A stretch of DNA of 64,000 bases, from the NCBI RefSeq assembly GCF_963662755.1, contig NZ_OY759725.1, positions 1,811,781-1,875,780 on the forward strand. The letters are read 5' to 3'. The position numbers were made by a program, and so were the translations under genes. Under the pieces are notes generated by a model, which saw only the letters and a list, made by a program, of their open reading frames with translations, was not told the origin of the DNA and did no database searches. Of the stretch, positions 35,165 through 43,380 are shown piece after piece. Numbering within the stretch: position 1 is the stretch's first letter; every line of letters begins with the position of its first letter. This DNA comes from an uncultured Sulfurimonas sp. GTDB lineage: Bacteria > Campylobacterota > Campylobacteria > Campylobacterales > Sulfurimonadaceae.

Positions 35165-35907
35165 TGTCTAGCATGATTCAAGTAAAAAATGTAAGAACTA
35201 TTTTTGGAGATAGAGTGGTTCATGATGGACTTAATCTTAGTATAAATAAAGGTGAAATTTATGGACTACTTGGACCATCTGGATGTGGAAAAACAACTCT
35301 TCTTCGTGAGATGGTGATGCTCCAAGAGATTCATGGCGGTGATATAGACGTTTTAGGGAAGTCCTTAAATACTATTAAAGACAATGAAGCTCAAAAACTA
35401 AGAAGAGAGTGGGGTGTTTTATTTCAAGCTGGCGCTCTTTTTTCATCTTTAAATATTAAAGAAAATATCTCTTTACCCTTAAAAGAATATACTGACCTTT
35501 CACAAAAAATGATTGATGAAATAGTTGAATTTAAGATTAACCTTGTTGGATTAAAATCAGAAGATGCTCTTTTGTATCCATCCCAAATAAGTGGCGGTAT
35601 GAAAAAAAAGTCAGCCTTGGCTCGTGCTTTAGCAATGGATCCAAAGCTACTTTTTTTAGATGAGCCAACAAGTGGGCTTGATCCAATTTCAGCGAGAGAG
35701 TTTGATGCACTGATACTTAAACTTAGAAAACTTTTGGGCTTAACAATAGTAATGGTTTCACACGATTTAAAATCAATTTATGATACACTTGACAGGGTTG
35801 CAATTATAGACGAAAAAAAGATAGTTTATGAGGGTAATTTGGAAAATATAAAAAATACTAAAAGTAAATTTATACAAACATTTTTTAGAGGAATAGACTC
35901 TATATGA
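35164..35907 (+). CDS. MlaF-family ABC transporter ATP-binding protein
   Basis: 247 residues from ATG 35164; a longer frame from 35119 would lie inside the permease gene. Walker A GPSGCGKTTLL, Q-loop FQAGALFSSL, signature ISGGMKKKSALARALA, Walker B LLFLDEPTSGLD and H-loop VSHDL are intact. The LFQAGALFSSLN and ISGGMKKK sequences are characteristic of MlaF-type ATPases. It powers the MlaE permease. MCE and lipoprotein genes follow directly. Confidence 0.93.
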   Translation: MSSMIQVKNVRTIFGDRVVHDGLNLSINKGEIYGLLGPSGCGKTTLLREMVMLQEIHGGDIDVLGKSLNTIKDNEAQKLRREWGVLFQAGALFSSLNIKENISLPLKEYTDLSQKMIDEIVEFKINLVGLKSEDALLYPSQISGGMKKKSALARALAMDPKLLFLDEPTSGLDPISAREFDALILKLRKLLGLTIVMVSHDLKSIYDTLDRVAIIDEKKIVYEGNLENIKNTKSKFIQTFFRGIDSI

Positions 35908-35917
35908 AGCATTTAAA

Positions 35918-36880
35918 ATGAATAACAAAGTTAATTATACCTTTATAGGTTTTATTGTTCTTGTAGGTTTTGCTTTGATGATAGCTTTTACTTACTGGTT
36001 ACTAAAACCTTCAGTAGATACACAAACGCAAAAGTACAATATATTATTTGATGAGTCAGTTCTTGGCTTAAACATGGATGCAACGGTTAAATATAGAGGA
36101 ATTGATGTAGGTAAAGTTACAAGACTTAGAATTAATCCAAAAAACTCTGAGCAAATTGAAGTTCAAATCACTATATTAAAAGCTACTCCTATTAAAGAGA
36201 CTACTGTAGCTAAACTTACATCACAAGGTATAACAGGGCTTAGTTACATTAACTTAAGTCTTGGAGACAATGGTGCTGCAAAACTTGTTGCAAAAGATGG
36301 TGAGGAGTATCCTGTTATAAAAACAGAGGCTTCTTTTTTTGAATTTTTTGAAAAGTCACTTGGAAATGTTTCTACAAAGCTATCCAAAACACTAAGTAGA
36401 ACAGAAGAACTTTTAGATGATAACAACCAAGAACATATATCACAATTTTTAAAATCAACAGCTTCATTTATGGCTCAAATGGATAAGTTAATGAGTGATG
36501 AGGCAATAGCAAATTTACATTCATCTATAAAAAACTTTGATAGTGCTACTAAAAAGATGGATAAAATGATGCCACGCATTGAAGTTTTTGTGGATAATTC
36601 TATTGCTTGGGAAAATAAAATTGCTCAAACATTTACATCAATTATGAAAAGTTATTTAGGTATTAAATCTGCTATGGATGAGTTTAAGATTGCGGTTAAA
36701 GATGGTCAGTTTAACGTCAAAGATCTCTCAAAAGATGTCTTGCCTACTATGAATAACACTCTTGTTGAACTACAACATTTGATGATAAGAGTTCAAGATG
36801 CATTAAATCAGTATGAAAGAAGTCCTGGGGATATATTATTTAAACAAGAAGCTATTAAAAAAGGTCCAGGAGAAAAATAA
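35918..36880 (+). CDS. MCE-domain (MlaD-family) substrate-binding protein
   Basis: 320 residues. A single N-terminal membrane helix (about 9-30) is followed by one MCE domain (about 40-125: YNILFDESVLGLNMDATVKYRGIDVGKVTRLRI, TSQGITGLSYINLSLG). A long helical C-terminal region (about 135-305) follows. MCE proteins form hexameric rings or tubes carrying lipid from the permease toward the outer membrane; a long helical tail may form a needle-like channel as in PqiB/LetB relatives. The stop shares bases with the next ATG (TAATG). Confidence 0.92.
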   Translation: MNNKVNYTFIGFIVLVGFALMIAFTYWLLKPSVDTQTQKYNILFDESVLGLNMDATVKYRGIDVGKVTRLRINPKNSEQIEVQITILKATPIKETTVAKLTSQGITGLSYINLSLGDNGAAKLVAKDGEEYPVIKTEASFFEFFEKSLGNVSTKLSKTLSRTEELLDDNNQEHISQFLKSTASFMAQMDKLMSDEAIANLHSSIKNFDSATKKMDKMMPRIEVFVDNSIAWENKIAQTFTSIMKSYLGIKSAMDEFKIAVKDGQFNVKDLSKDVLPTMNNTLVELQHLMIRVQDALNQYERSPGDILFKQEAIKKGPGEK

Positions 36881-37479
36881 TGATAAAGATTTTTTTTACA
36901 ATAATAATTACAATTTTTTTAGTTGGCTGTTCTACAACAAAACCAGCCATAACGGAGTATCAGCTATCTTTAAAAGAGTTAAATAACAGATATGAATCCA
37001 ATGGATGCAAAGACAAATCATTAAAAGTTTCTCAAGCATTTAGTTCAAGCTCATTAATGTCTCTTGAGATGAGTTATGTCCAAGCCCCTCATAATATCTA
37101 CTCTTATTCACAAGCACAATGGAATAACTCGCCAAATCAAGAGATAACATCTCAGGTTGTAAAAGCACTAAGAGATTCTAAGATGTTTGCAAACACTCAA
37201 AGTTCTAAATCAAGAAGCAAAAGTGATCTTGTTTTAGAAGTAAATATAGAAGATTTTATGCAGTATTATTCTAAAGAACTAGATAAATCTTATGTAAAGG
37301 TAACCATTAGTTTTGCTCTTATTGATTTTAATACAAATAAAGTATTAGCAGATGAAACTTTTACTTCAACGCAAGATGTAAGTACTCTAAATGCTTCAGG
37401 TGGTGTAGTGGCTCTTAATCAAGCTCTTATGAATGTGCTAAATCAAAGTTTAGAATTTTTAGATGGAGTTTGTAAGTGA
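36880..37479 (+). CDS. ABC-type transport auxiliary lipoprotein (PqiC/YmbA-like)
   Basis: 199 residues. The signal peptide ends in the lipobox F-L-V-G-C (Cys16-17 region), so the mature protein is lipid-anchored. KVSQAFSSSSLMSLEMSYVQAPHNIYSYSQAQWNNSPNQEITSQVV (positions about 47-92) corresponds to the ABC_trans_aux domain, in which strands are followed by '[YF]...W...P'. PqiC-type lipoproteins work with MCE transporters at the outer membrane. It is the fourth gene of the mla-like operon and overlaps pepP by four bases (GTGA). Confidence 0.82.
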   Translation: MIKIFFTIIITIFLVGCSTTKPAITEYQLSLKELNNRYESNGCKDKSLKVSQAFSSSSLMSLEMSYVQAPHNIYSYSQAQWNNSPNQEITSQVVKALRDSKMFANTQSSKSRSKSDLVLEVNIEDFMQYYSKELDKSYVKVTISFALIDFNTNKVLADETFTSTQDVSTLNASGGVVALNQALMNVLNQSLEFLDGVCK

Positions 37480-38750
37480 TAAGTGAGAAAGAGTATAAAA
37501 ATAGAAGAGACTCTTTAGTAAAAAAATTAGCTGCTAATTCATTGAGTGTAATCTTTAGTGCAAAAAATAAGACGCGCTCAAACGATACAAACTATCCTTA
37601 CAGACAAAATAGTAATTTTTATTATCTTACAGGTTTTAAAGAAGATAACTCTTGTTTGGTAATACTAAAGAGTGAAAAAAAAACAAAAACTATACTTTTT
37701 GTTCAACATAAAGATAGTGCTTATGAACTTTGGAATGGAAAAAGATTAGGAGAGAGAGAAGCTAGAAAAAGATTTTTAGTAGATGCAGTGATAATTAGCA
37801 AAGACTTTAAAAAGAGCATAAAAGAACTTAGTAAAGATAAAAAATATTTATATTATGATTTTAATCAAAAAATACAAAAAGCTAAAAAGTTTTTAACAAG
37901 TAGTATTAAAAAGCATATTGATATATCTCCATTTATAGCAAATATGAGACTTAGGAAATCAAAATCAGAAATTAAACTTATAAAAAAAGCAATTGCTATT
38001 ACAAAAATAGCTCATCATGAAGCAATGGCTATGAGTAAAATAGATAAAAATGAGTATGAACTTCTAGCATCTATAGAATATAATTTTAAAAAACATGGTG
38101 CATACAGTGATGCCTATACTTCAATTGTAGCGTGTGGAGATAGTGCAAACACTTTGCATTACATTTCTAACAATAAGCCTTTGGTTGATGGTAAACTAAT
38201 ATTAATAGATGCAGGATGCGAATACGACTATTATGCAAGTGATATCACTAGAACTATTCCTGTAAATGGCAAATTTTCAGATGCACAAAAAGAAATTTAT
38301 GAGATGGTACTAGACGCTCAACTAAAAATTATAGAGATGATTAAGCCAGATATGCTAAGAAGTACTTTACAAAAAAAAGCAGAGATACTTCTAACAAAAG
38401 GAATGATAAGACTTGGCATCTTAAAAGGTAACTATAAAAAAATTATAAAAAATCAACAACATAAAAAATATTATCCTCATGGTATTGGTCATTGGATGGG
38501 AATTGACGTTCATGATGAAGCACCTTATTTAGATGAACATAAAAAAGAAATAGCTTTAAAACAAGGTATGGTATTAACTATAGAACCTGGCATCTACATT
38601 TCTAAAAGGGACAAAAGTGTAGCTAAAAAGTTTAGAGGTATAGGAATCAGAATAGAAGATGATATATTGGTTACTAAAAAATCTCATAGCAATATCTCAA
38701 AAGAAATTGCAAAAACTATTTATGAGATAGAAGAGATTTCTTTTAACTAA
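37476..38750 (+). CDS. pepP: Xaa-Pro aminopeptidase (aminopeptidase P)
   Basis: 424 residues, M24B metallopeptidase that removes N-terminal residues before proline. The N-terminal domain has the AMP_N pattern (FYYLTGFKEDNSCLVI). The dinuclear metal site is complete: Asp in LIDAGCEYDYYASDITRTIP, His in YPHGIGHWMGIDVHDE, and Glu in LTIEPGIYI and GIGIRIEDDIL. The start is GTG 37476, overlapping the lipoprotein stop. Its last 138 bases lie within a 382-bp direct repeat made by an IS, and a fragment of the same 3' end recurs at 40707-40844. The copy here is the intact one. Confidence 0.95.
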   Translation: MISEKEYKNRRDSLVKKLAANSLSVIFSAKNKTRSNDTNYPYRQNSNFYYLTGFKEDNSCLVILKSEKKTKTILFVQHKDSAYELWNGKRLGEREARKRFLVDAVIISKDFKKSIKELSKDKKYLYYDFNQKIQKAKKFLTSSIKKHIDISPFIANMRLRKSKSEIKLIKKAIAITKIAHHEAMAMSKIDKNEYELLASIEYNFKKHGAYSDAYTSIVACGDSANTLHYISNNKPLVDGKLILIDAGCEYDYYASDITRTIPVNGKFSDAQKEIYEMVLDAQLKIIEMIKPDMLRSTLQKKAEILLTKGMIRLGILKGNYKKIIKNQQHKKYYPHGIGHWMGIDVHDEAPYLDEHKKEIALKQGMVLTIEPGIYISKRDKSVAKKFRGIGIRIEDDILVTKKSHSNISKEIAKTIYEIEEISFN

Positions 38751-38994
38751 AGTCTAGTTTTTTACTCTTGAGTGTAAGAGTAAGTCCAACCTGTTAGTGA
38801 TTGATATTTGGCTTCATTAAAGTTTTCAGAATCAGCTAAAAAATCCATAACAAACATAACAGCATAAGGTATGCTTTTTTGATCTTCTGGCTTTACAAGA
38901 AGTAATGGCATAGCTGTATCTTGTTGACTCATAGAAAATCCAACGGGCATAAGTTGGCTCATAAGTTCAGATGGTTTACTTATGTTGTTTTCTC
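38613..38994 (+). repeat. 382-bp direct repeat, left copy (IS target duplication)
   Basis: Identical by eye to 40707-41088 (constant offset of 2094 bases at both ends). It holds the 3' end of pepP, the pepP stop, and the 3' half of the gene at 40856 in reverse. It abuts the left end of the IS. Its length far exceeds the few bases duplicated by most insertion sequences. See the finding on the long duplication. Confidence 0.95.
38762..38994 (-). pseudogene. Truncated copy of the nap-operon hypothetical gene at 40856
   Basis: Encodes the last 77 residues of the 144-residue protein at 40856-41290, identical in sequence. The frame continues five codons into the IS end, giving an artificial ATG at 39007 (M-R-N-S-G then the gene's own sequence). 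It lacks the N-terminal half and the operon promoter and is a by-product of the IS duplication. Confidence 0.9.
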
Positions 38995-39006
38995 CTGAGT
39001 TTCTCA
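38994..39006 (+). repeat. IS terminal inverted repeat, left
   Basis: CCTGAGTTTCTCA, inverted match to 40694-40706 with one mismatch (G/A at position 4). Confidence 0.85.
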
Positions 39007-39022
39007 TAGGACACCCATATTT

Positions 39023-40591
39023 TCACTTTGAGTACACAGCATCATAGATTTTTTGCTGAATTTCATCCATTTCTAAAGGTTCTACTCCAAACATTGTCTT
39101 ATAGCCATACATAGTTTTTATATAGTCAAATGTAAGTTTGAACTTTACATCAAGTTGTGATAGTTTTATTTTTCTCTCAAACTCTTTATATATTGCGTAA
39201 GATACAAATGATATTAAGATATGAGCTTTTATTCTAGTTTCTAGTCTATGATAAATTGGTCTTATTTTTAAGTCTGTTTTAGAGATTCTAAATGCTTTTT
39301 CAACATCATATTGGTTTTGATAATGAGCAATTACATCATCTGCTTTTAATGTAAAGTCATTTGTAATAAATCCCTTTATACCATCAAGCTTTTCATCATT
39401 TAAAATCTTTCTAGGGTTAAGTTTATATTTGATATCACACTTCTCATCTATATCTAAATATTTTGCATAGTAAGATAGCTTTAAATCACTTTTAGTGATA
39501 CTCTTAGATAGTTTAGCTTCAATCTTCTCTAATGCCTTATCTCTTGTATATTTATCTTTTTTTGCTCTTTTTGATGAGTATGTTAGAACTAGTCTTTGTT
39601 TGACTTGTATAGTCTGTTTTTCACCATCAGCATCTTTATATTTTATCTCTTTATCTATCGTAAGAGTGTGGATAGTCCCATCATCTAAAAAAGCTAAGTT
39701 TGATATTTGCTCTTTTAAATCATTTGATATGTTTTTAATTTTAGCAGCAAGGATATATTTATAGTTATTGTTTTCTAAATAAGCTATATTATCATTGTTT
39801 AACATCCCTCTATCAGCTACTACTATCGGTTTGTCATTTAGATTAAACTTTGTTTGAAACTTTTTTAAAATATCAACTAAAGTATGCCCTTCATACTTGT
39901 TACCCTCATATACTTCATATGAGAGTGGATATCCTTGTAGTGTAGTAAATAGTCCTAGTTGTATCTGAGGACGGGCTAGTTTGCCCTCTTTGGAAAAACC
40001 TATGCGTCTTAGATCGTCTTCACTCTCACTCTCAAAGTAAAGTGTTGTTACATCATAAAAAGTAACTGTGATAATATTATCCATTATTTTTTTAGTGTGA
40101 TTAAAAATGCATTGTTCTATTTGTGCCTTTAAGTCATCTTTATAGATATTATCTAAGAATCTATAGATTTTATTTTTATCAATCTTTTGTTTTTTATAGA
40201 TATGATAATAATCAATCAAGTAAAGTTTACTTCCAGGATAGAGTAATCTTGAAATCACTAAGGCTTTAAATATATCTTTATCTTTTATTTTGCTAAATGA
40301 GATATTTGAGCATCCAATATCTTTAAAAACCTTGCCAAATATAAGCTCATCGCCAACTACTCTCATATCTTTATTGGTAAGCTTTTGTTTTTTAGTTTGG
40401 TACTCTATAAAATCAAATAGGTTTGGTTCTAGCTCTAGTAGTCTTTCGTCGGCTTTTTCTAGTAAATGTTGAACTTCACTTTCATCTGAACTACAACCAA
40501 TAGTCTCAACTACTTTATACCTGCCACTATTTTTAGAGATAATCTGAATACTGATACTACCACTTTTATTTTTCTTTTTACGAATAAACAT
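39023..40591 (-). CDS. Transposase, IS4-superfamily DDE type, IS1634-like
   Basis: 522 residues. The first catalytic Asp lies in TFYDVTTLYFES, the second in VVADRGMLNNDN, and the Glu in YQNQYDVEKAFRISKTDL (the Y-x-x-x-Y-x-[IV]-E-x-x-F-R signature of IS4-type enzymes). RPQIQLGLFTTLQGYPLSYEVYEGN, between the first two acids, is typical of the IS1634 branch. The N-terminus (MFIRKKKNKSGSISIQII) and length fit that branch. No frameshift is seen, so the gene is probably functional. It is oriented opposite to pepP. Confidence 0.93.
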   Translation of the reverse strand: MFIRKKKNKSGSISIQIISKNSGRYKVVETIGCSSDESEVQHLLEKADERLLELEPNLFDFIEYQTKKQKLTNKDMRVVGDELIFGKVFKDIGCSNISFSKIKDKDIFKALVISRLLYPGSKLYLIDYYHIYKKQKIDKNKIYRFLDNIYKDDLKAQIEQCIFNHTKKIMDNIITVTFYDVTTLYFESESEDDLRRIGFSKEGKLARPQIQLGLFTTLQGYPLSYEVYEGNKYEGHTLVDILKKFQTKFNLNDKPIVVADRGMLNNDNIAYLENNNYKYILAAKIKNISNDLKEQISNLAFLDDGTIHTLTIDKEIKYKDADGEKQTIQVKQRLVLTYSSKRAKKDKYTRDKALEKIEAKLSKSITKSDLKLSYYAKYLDIDEKCDIKYKLNPRKILNDEKLDGIKGFITNDFTLKADDVIAHYQNQYDVEKAFRISKTDLKIRPIYHRLETRIKAHILISFVSYAIYKEFERKIKLSQLDVKFKLTFDYIKTMYGYKTMFGVEPLEMDEIQQKIYDAVYSK

Positions 40592-40693
40592 AGTGAAATA
40601 TTAGCAATTTAGGACTTGGGACACCCTGATTCAGACTTTAGACCCTTAATAAAGCCCTTAATTTAGGGAAAGTACAAAGTTGGTTTTAAAAAG

Positions 40694-40706
40694 TGAGAAA
40701 CTTAGG
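40694..40706 (-). repeat. IS terminal inverted repeat, right
   Basis: TGAGAAACTTAGG on the plus strand, inverted match to 38994-39006. Confidence 0.85.
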
Positions 40707-40844
40707 AAAAGTGTAGCTAAAAAGTTTAGAGGTATAGGAATCAGAATAGAAGATGATATATTGGTTACTAAAAAATCTCATAGCAATATCTCAAAAGAAA
40801 TTGCAAAAACTATTTATGAGATAGAAGAGATTTCTTTTAACTAA
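40707..40844 (+). pseudogene. 3' fragment of pepP
   Basis: 138 bases identical to the last 46 codons of pepP (including GIGIRIEDDIL and the TAA). There is no start codon or promoter of its own. It was created by the IS duplication; the complete gene is at 37476-38750. Confidence 0.9.
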
Positions 40845-41088
40845 AGTCTAGTTTTTTACTCTTGAGTGTAAGAGTAAGTCCAACCTGTTAGTGATTGATA
40901 TTTGGCTTCATTAAAGTTTTCAGAATCAGCTAAAAAATCCATAACAAACATAACAGCATAAGGTATGCTTTTTTGATCTTCTGGCTTTACAAGAAGTAAT
41001 GGCATAGCTGTATCTTGTTGACTCATAGAAAATCCAACGGGCATAAGTTGGCTCATAAGTTCAGATGGTTTACTTATGTTGTTTTCTC
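40707..41088 (+). repeat. 382-bp direct repeat, right copy (IS target duplication)
   Basis: Identical to 38613-38994. It begins exactly at the right IS end and continues into the intact nap-operon gene at 40856-41290. Confidence 0.95.
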
Positions 41089-41290
41089 TTAAAAATTTAT
41101 TTAAAATTGCTTCTTGTACATCTTTAGGAAGATTTTCATCAGTATTTAAAAAAATTGTAAAGTGAATAGGCGTTTCTTTAAAATGTTTTGGTGCATCTGA
41201 AGCCATCAAGATATATTCTACATTTATTAAATGTTCTTGTATCTGTGTGGCATCAAAATATTTGTCAGTTGTAATTGCTTTTGCAATCAA
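40856..41290 (-). CDS. Protein of unknown function, last gene of the nap operon
   Basis: 144 residues, soluble, no cysteine motifs or signal peptide. It opens MIAKAITTDKYFDATQIQEHLINVEYILMASDAPKHF (strands and a helix). The middle has ETPIHFTIFLNTDENLPKDVQEAIL, and the end MFVMDFLADSENFNEAKYQSLTGWTYSYTQE. I recognise no family. The start overlaps the preceding gene by four bases (ATGA), placing it in the nap operon. The 3' half is duplicated on the far side of the IS. A nap maturation or regulatory role is inferred only from position. Confidence 0.7.
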   Translation of the reverse strand: MIAKAITTDKYFDATQIQEHLINVEYILMASDAPKHFKETPIHFTIFLNTDENLPKDVQEAILNKFLRENNISKPSELMSQLMPVGFSMSQQDTAMPLLLVKPEDQKSIPYAVMFVMDFLADSENFNEAKYQSLTGWTYSYTQE

Positions 41291-41562
41291 CTGTTTTTTT
41301 CCTTAGCATCTTCTATTTCTTGTTGATGTTGAGCCATTAAAACTCTTATTTCATCCATTGCTTGTGGGGAAACATTTTCATCTTTACTCCATTTTACTTC
41401 ATCAATATGACCACCATAATCAGCACCAAAGTCTTCGATTTTTTGTAAAAATTCATCCATATCTAGACAGTTATGAGTTCTATTAACAACAGTATCTGTT
41501 AGTTCTATAAACCAGTTTAGGGTATCATCAACTTTTATAACCGCTTCAAATATAACACCCAT
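41287..41562 (-). CDS. Small protein of unknown function in the nap operon
   Basis: 91 residues, soluble and acidic, with [54 protein letters not shown] (first 60 residues) and a C-terminal helix EIRVLMAQHQQEIEDAKEK. One Cys, no metal motif. I recognise no family. It starts directly after napD (no gap) and overlaps the next gene by four bases. Tight packing behind napD suggests a NapA maturation accessory, which is inference. Confidence 0.7.
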   Translation of the reverse strand: MGVIFEAVIKVDDTLNWFIELTDTVVNRTHNCLDMDEFLQKIEDFGADYGGHIDEVKWSKDENVSPQAMDEIRVLMAQHQQEIEDAKEKNS

Positions 41563-41958
41563 CTACTTTTTGCCTCTCGATGGGTCTGTAAAACTTTTTG
41601 CGAATCCTTCTAAATCTTTTTTCTTTAAGTCACCATTGTAAACTATATCTCTTGGGTCTATTGTGTCATCATTTAGCATCTTTGGAACCACATCAGCATT
41701 GTTAATAACTTCCATATGTTGATCTAGTTCATCTTCGCTATAAGCCATCTGCATATCAGCAGCTATAACGTGAGGAATCGCTTCTATAACAGAGAGTTTT
41801 TTTAACTCTTCTTCAACACCTTCACCTTCTATAGTGATGATTATTCTGCCTTTTTCATCATGTACATGATAATCACAAACTTCACAATTTTTTAGACTTT
41901 CTATAACTTCATCTATCCATTTTGGAAGACACTGTACCACTATACTTGATATATTCAT
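41563..41958 (-). CDS. napD: Nap maturation chaperone NapD
   Basis: 131 residues. NapD binds the twin-arginine signal of NapA and is needed for its maturation. The ferredoxin-like core shows MNISSIVVQCLPKWIDEVIESLKNCEVCDYHVHDEKGRIIITIEGE, as in the family's 'ISSlvV...P.....v...l......ei...d..gk.iV.ie'. It is longer than typical NapD (about 90-110 residues), with an extra acidic C-terminal tail (about 85-131) that is not part of the core. It lies 15 bases after the PAS gene. Confidence 0.85.
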   Translation of the reverse strand: MNISSIVVQCLPKWIDEVIESLKNCEVCDYHVHDEKGRIIITIEGEGVEEELKKLSVIEAIPHVIAADMQMAYSEDELDQHMEVINNADVVPKMLNDDTIDPRDIVYNGDLKKKDLEGFAKSFTDPSRGKK

Positions 41959-41973
41959 ATTACATTCCTTATT

Positions 41974-42417
41974 TTATTCGTAAATTATTTTTCTTGTCTT
42001 TTCGCCACTCTCTTGACGCATTTTATCATACATTTTTTGATGCTTGATTTTTTCATCTGCATCAACAGGACTTCTTAGAGATTTATACTCAACCAACTCT
42101 CCATCTTTATAGACACCAGATACTATTGCTTCTACCCAATAGTAACCCTTATCTTTTCTTAGGTTTTTAACAACACCTCTCCATTGTTCATTATTATGCA
42201 ATTTTTCCCATAACTCTTTAAATACTGCACTTGGCATATCAGGATGCCTAACAATACTGTGAGGTTTGCCTATTAGTTCTTCTGGTTCATATCCACTGAT
42301 TTCACAAAATGTTTCATTAGCATATGTTATATTACCATTTAAGTCTGTTCTTGAGATAATTATCTCTTCTTGTGGAACTTCTGTTTCAAATAAAAATTCA
42401 CTCTCATTGTACTGCAT
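41974..42417 (-). CDS. Aer-type PAS domain protein in the nap operon
   Basis: 147 residues, essentially one PAS domain (about 18-125): SRTDLNGNITYANETFCEISGYEPEELIGKPHSIVRHPDMP, then WRGVVKNLRKDKGYYWVEA. The VRHPDMP and G-x-x-Y-W-V sequences are those of Aer-like PAS domains that bind FAD and follow redox state. There is no transmembrane helix, kinase or chemotaxis domain, only a charged C-terminal helix (IKHQKMYDKMRQESGEKTRK). It lies between napL and napD in a tight operon, so it is probably made with nitrate reductase. A redox sensor acting through protein contact is plausible. Confidence 0.85.
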   Translation of the reverse strand: MQYNESEFLFETEVPQEEIIISRTDLNGNITYANETFCEISGYEPEELIGKPHSIVRHPDMPSAVFKELWEKLHNNEQWRGVVKNLRKDKGYYWVEAIVSGVYKDGELVEYKSLRSPVDADEKIKHQKMYDKMRQESGEKTRKIIYE

Positions 42418-42426
42418 ACTTTTCCT

Positions 42427-43380
42427 TTAATTGATTTTATAGTAGTTTAATGTTGTAGAATCAGAAGCAACAAAAAATTCTTTTTCATTTAAAAAAAGAA
42501 TTTTTGTTATAGTTCCTTTATTCCCACCAAAATGTCCAATAGTACTATGCGTTGATACCTTGAATATTTCTACATTATTGTCTTCATCGCTAGAGTAAGC
42601 TACCAATTTTGCCTTAGGTGAAATTGCTACACTATAGATAAGAAAGCTTGCTGTTTTGTAAAAGTTTGAACCATTGTTTATATTGTAAACAACTGTTTTT
42701 CTATCTTGTCCAGCTGTAGCTATGATTCCTTTTTTACTATCAACTTGAAAAACATTATCTAGATTTTGTCCACCTAACATTTTAACAAATGAACCATCTT
42801 TTGTGTTGTGGATTTTTAAGTTCCCACTTTCATCAGCTACAACAACTTTAGTTTTATTATCTATTAAAACAAAATCAGAAAATTTTGATTGAGAGATTTG
42901 AGTTTTATAGTTTGTCTTTTTATTTTTTATGTCATAAGAGATGATATCATTGCTTAAAAGCCCTAGTAAAAGTGTGTCGTTGTCTATAAACTTAGCTTTT
43001 GCTATAAAAAGTCCTTCAGTATAAGGAATTATTAAATTAAGTTTATTATCTTTATATATATGAACTCTTCTAGCACCTTTTTGTGCTTGAGATAAAATCA
43101 TGATTTTATCATCTAAAACATCAACAGAATAAATTTTGGAATCTATTATGTCTCCCATAAAATCTGTAATTTTTTCTAATTTAATTTTCTCTAAAAGTTC
43201 TTTACTCTCAATATCAAAGATATCTACACTGCTTGCATCTGTGGCACAATAAAGTTTACCATTGTTATCTACTAAATCAACTACAAACCCACTAGTTTTC
43301 ATACTTTGTACAGGCTCATTTATCTTTGCCGCACTAAGACTAGTTACTAAAAATAATATAATGAGTATTCTATAAAACAT
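42427..43380 (-). CDS. napL: NapL, periplasmic beta-propeller protein
   Basis: 317 residues. A signal peptide (MFYRILIILFLVTSLSA) is followed by repeated beta-strand units with WD-like patterns, such as GFVVDLVDNNGKLYCATDASSVDIFDIES, KTKVVVADESGNLKIHNTKDG and YSVAISPKAKLVAYSSDEDNNVEIF. This fits NapL, known from Wolinella and other Campylobacterota nap clusters, whose precise role is unclear. It overlaps napF by 11 bases, and the position after napF is the standard one. Confidence 0.85.
   Translation of the reverse strand: MFYRILIILFLVTSLSAAKINEPVQSMKTSGFVVDLVDNNGKLYCATDASSVDIFDIESKELLEKIKLEKITDFMGDIIDSKIYSVDVLDDKIMILSQAQKGARRVHIYKDNKLNLIIPYTEGLFIAKAKFIDNDTLLLGLLSNDIISYDIKNKKTNYKTQISQSKFSDFVLIDNKTKVVVADESGNLKIHNTKDGSFVKMLGGQNLDNVFQVDSKKGIIATAGQDRKTVVYNINNGSNFYKTASFLIYSVAISPKAKLVAYSSDEDNNVEIFKVSTHSTIGHFGGNKGTITKILFLNEKEFFVASDSTTLNYYKIN

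Larger units (their letters stand above)
38995..40706 (-). mobile_element. IS1634-like insertion sequence, about 1.71 kb
   Basis: The element lies between the two 382-bp direct repeats. Its ends are 13-bp imperfect inverted repeats, CCTGAGTTTCTCA at 38994-39006 and the complement CCTAAGTTTCTCA at 40706-40694 (12 of 13 match; the outermost C is shared with the target copy, so each boundary is uncertain by one base). It has one transposase gene, about 28 bases of left end and about 115 bases of non-coding right end. Intact gene and identical flanks suggest a recent insertion. Confidence 0.92.

Noticed and set aside
39009..40627. GGACACCC near both ends of the IS as part of the inverted repeats
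   Set aside because: The two copies are in the same orientation, not inverted, so they are not terminal repeats.
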